The translations under genes and the position numbers were made by a program. Source: Dictyobacter arantiisoli (GTDB taxonomy: Bacteria > Chloroflexota > Ktedonobacteria > Ktedonobacterales > Ktedonobacteraceae). Taken from it: a stretch of 64,000 bases of DNA. The stretch is taken from contig NZ_BIXY01000001.1 of assembly GCF_008326305.1 (NCBI RefSeq), positions 62,001-126,000 on the forward strand, written 5' to 3'. Below are positions 62,826-64,000 of the stretch, piece after piece. The stretch's first letter is position 1, and the number at the start of each line of letters is the position of its first letter. The notes under the pieces were generated by a model. The model was not told the DNA's origin. It saw only the letters and a program-made list of their open reading frames with translations, and searched no databases.

Positions 62826-63338
62826 ATGGCATCATCTTCAGTCGCGCAAGAACAGGTCTTTATTGGGCCAGGATTAAGTCTATTTAAACGTGTTGTGACT
62901 ATTATCGGACTCATTGCTATCGTTGCACTGATCTTATGGATCGCAGTCTACCAGCATGCGAACCGCAACGATGCTTCAGTCATCGGTAGTACAATCGCGG
63001 CTATCCTGTTTGTGGCTGGCTTCGCGTATTATCTCCGTCTGGTGGCTCCTGTTTCTTTTACGATTACGCTCACTCCGACTTCTCTGGTGCGCACGACCGG
63101 TCGAGGCGAGACAATTGATTTGAAGTGGGAGGATATTCCACGCATTAAAGAGGAATTTTTCCCCAATGGCAAACGTATCAGCATCAATGTCTATCGCAAA
63201 GTGACTGAACCAGGTCAGAAGGCAAAAGCCTGGGCCGTCTATCGCGATGATATCAAGAATTTAGATACGCTGGCCGAGTCCCTGCAACAGATTATCCCAC
63301 CGACCTGCCAGTGGGAACGCGAAACAGTACACGATTAG
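62826..63338 (+). CDS. Small membrane protein of unknown function
   Basis: ATG 62826 (170 residues) has GGAG at 62814-62817; an upstream frame to 62751 has no ribosome site. Two membrane helices appear near residues 22-42 (VVTIIGLIAIVALILWIAV) and 55-75 (STIAAILFVAGFAYYLRL). The C-terminal 90 residues look like a small beta-rich domain (TITLTPTSLVRTTGRGETIDLKWEDIPRIKEEFFPNG, then DIKNLDTLAESLQQIIP), the pattern of PH-like or YcxB-like membrane-associated domains. Function not known. Confidence 0.7.
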   Translation: MASSSVAQEQVFIGPGLSLFKRVVTIIGLIAIVALILWIAVYQHANRNDASVIGSTIAAILFVAGFAYYLRLVAPVSFTITLTPTSLVRTTGRGETIDLKWEDIPRIKEEFFPNGKRISINVYRKVTEPGQKAKAWAVYRDDIKNLDTLAESLQQIIPPTCQWERETVHD

Positions 63339-63370
63339 AGCGCCAGGCAGATGCTGACGCGCCTGCGACA

Positions 63371-63424
63371 TTATTCCGTGTTACACAAAAAAGTTTTTCG
63401 GACTTTTTGTGCAACACGGAATAA
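63371..63424. terminator. Hairpin between convergent genes
   Basis: TTATTCCGTGTTACACAAAA at 63371 pairs, with one mismatch and one bulge, with 63402-63424. It lies between the small membrane-protein gene and the leftward ABC ATPase gene. A- and T-rich flanks allow terminator activity in both directions. Confidence 0.55.
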
Positions 63425-63506
63425 CTGTTTTTGGGCACCTCAAATGTGAAAATACATGCGTGAAAGTCATGGAAACGATGGGAGTCGGGGGCATACTTCC
63501 TAAAAT

Positions 63507-64000
63507 TTAGAGATATGCATTGGCTTCTGAGGCTTTGAAGGTCGCGTAGATTGTTTGTTGTTCGCTCAGTCCCATACGTAGCGCGGACGCCTCAGTAATC
63601 TCAGCGGTCAGAGGAGCATCACTTTGCTGAAGTTGGATACTGACCCGCACAATCCCTTCGTGGCTGCCATTGCTGGTTCCTACCTGGAGAATATGTATGA
63701 TGCTTCCCTGAAAAATATTGCGGGCTGATCCTTCGGGTGGCGTCTGATGCAAGGTGATACTGCGTGGATCAATGACCACAAATACTTCTTGTTCGCGTTC
63801 AGGCAATGCTGTTCCCATCTCGGCACGATCCTTCAGGGTAGCTACCACGGTTGTCGATGCGCCTCCTGTAGCGCCATGTGGCAATTGAATGATGCAGGTT
63901 GTGGGATTTTCATAGTGTATAATACGGCCCCGCAAGAAATTGACACCTACTAATTCAGCGATATAGGTGGAACGTGGATATTCACGTAACTCGCGCTGCG
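63507..64000 (-). CDS. ABC transporter ATP-binding protein, C-terminal part with TOBE domain (5' end outside window)
   Basis: The frame is open to the window edge. The first visible residues are RELREYPRSTYIAELVGVNFLRG, the linker after the ATPase domain in CysA/ModC/PotA-type proteins. The TOBE-like region follows, with RNIFQGSIIHILQVG near the middle and a NGSHEGIVRVSIQLQ strand pattern typical of ModC-type molybdate/tungstate ATPases. Walker and signature motifs lie outside the window. Which oxyanion or other solute is transported cannot be settled. The TTG at 63935 is an internal codon, not the start. Confidence 0.8.
   Translation of the reverse strand, partial: QRELREYPRSTYIAELVGVNFLRGRIIHYENPTTCIIQLPHGATGGASTTVVATLKDRAEMGTALPEREQEVFVVIDPRSITLHQTPPEGSARNIFQGSIIHILQVGTSNGSHEGIVRVSIQLQQSDAPLTAEITEASALRMGLSEQQTIYATFKASEANAYL

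Overview
The window looks like chromosomal DNA of roughly 50% GC from a Ktedonobacteria-type Chloroflexota (inference). The grounds are a NACHT-HEAT protein, a Rad52-like annealing protein outside any prophage, a group II intron, many palindromic intergenic repeats, and free-living soil-type metabolism such as wall amino-sugar recycling, trehalose and debranching enzymes. No plasmid or phage backbone genes, CRISPR array or intact insertion sequence were seen. Taxonomy was not tested by any search.

Layout: 1-2.2 kb holds the 3' part of a NACHT/HEAT-repeat gene, followed by a YbdK-like carboxylate-amine ligase. From 3.7 to 18.5 kb lies a wall-sugar salvage region. It has a complete Opp/Dpp-type ABC importer (oppF, D, C, B and a lipoprotein binding protein), a family 10-like glycosidase and NagA on the minus strand. 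A GntR/UTRA regulator, MurQ, an N-acetylglucosamine kinase-like protein and NagZ face the other way. Two matched 28-bp candidate operators flank the nagA/gntR divergence, and a second pair of TCTAG-centred sites lies upstream of the binding-protein gene. At 18.6-23.7 kb are a GNAT acetyltransferase, an esterase, an overlapping HipA-like kinase/DUF3037 pair and an aldo/keto reductase. At 24.2-29.2 kb are a debranching enzyme, OtsB and OtsA. At 30-35.8 kb are a membrane protein, HisC, enolase, an alpha/beta hydrolase lacking its nucleophile serine, and a small membrane protein. At 36.2-40.1 kb is a MoxR/DUF58/DUF4129 operon.

At 40.2-43.7 kb a small gene and a Rad52-like gene are read leftward. 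The Rad52-like gene is interrupted exactly between codons by a 2.47-kb group II intron with a reverse transcriptase/maturase/HNH protein, a 34-nt domain V and an EBS1/IBS1 match. Next come an M4 metalloprotease with an adjacent emfourin-like inhibitor, XdhC, an MFS sugar transporter, Lgt, tRNA-Lys(CTT), an ArsR regulator and a PHP phosphoesterase. After a 1.4-kb decayed stretch come a 973-residue NYN-domain protein with a huge acidic low-complexity N-terminus, an M20 peptidase, an FtsB/DivIC-like protein, a tail-anchored small protein, an HExxH metalloprotein and Rho with a strong promoter and long leader. The window ends with a small membrane protein and the 3' part of an ABC transporter ATPase.

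At least three dispersed palindromic intergenic repeat families occur. One has GGGGTGTCCCCA followed by a pyrimidine-rich tract and a GC-rich segment (22.5, 34.0 and 45.7 kb). One has AAAACGTAGGTGCGGGCC (19.6 and 35.9 kb). One has GTAGGAGCCACCC (11.8-12.1 kb, perhaps 45.9 kb). The most notable observations are the in-frame intron in the annealing-protein gene, the paired operator classes of the wall-sugar region, the protease/inhibitor module, the kinase/DUF3037 pair and the NYN protein. No wholly new multi-gene system can be claimed from sequence alone.
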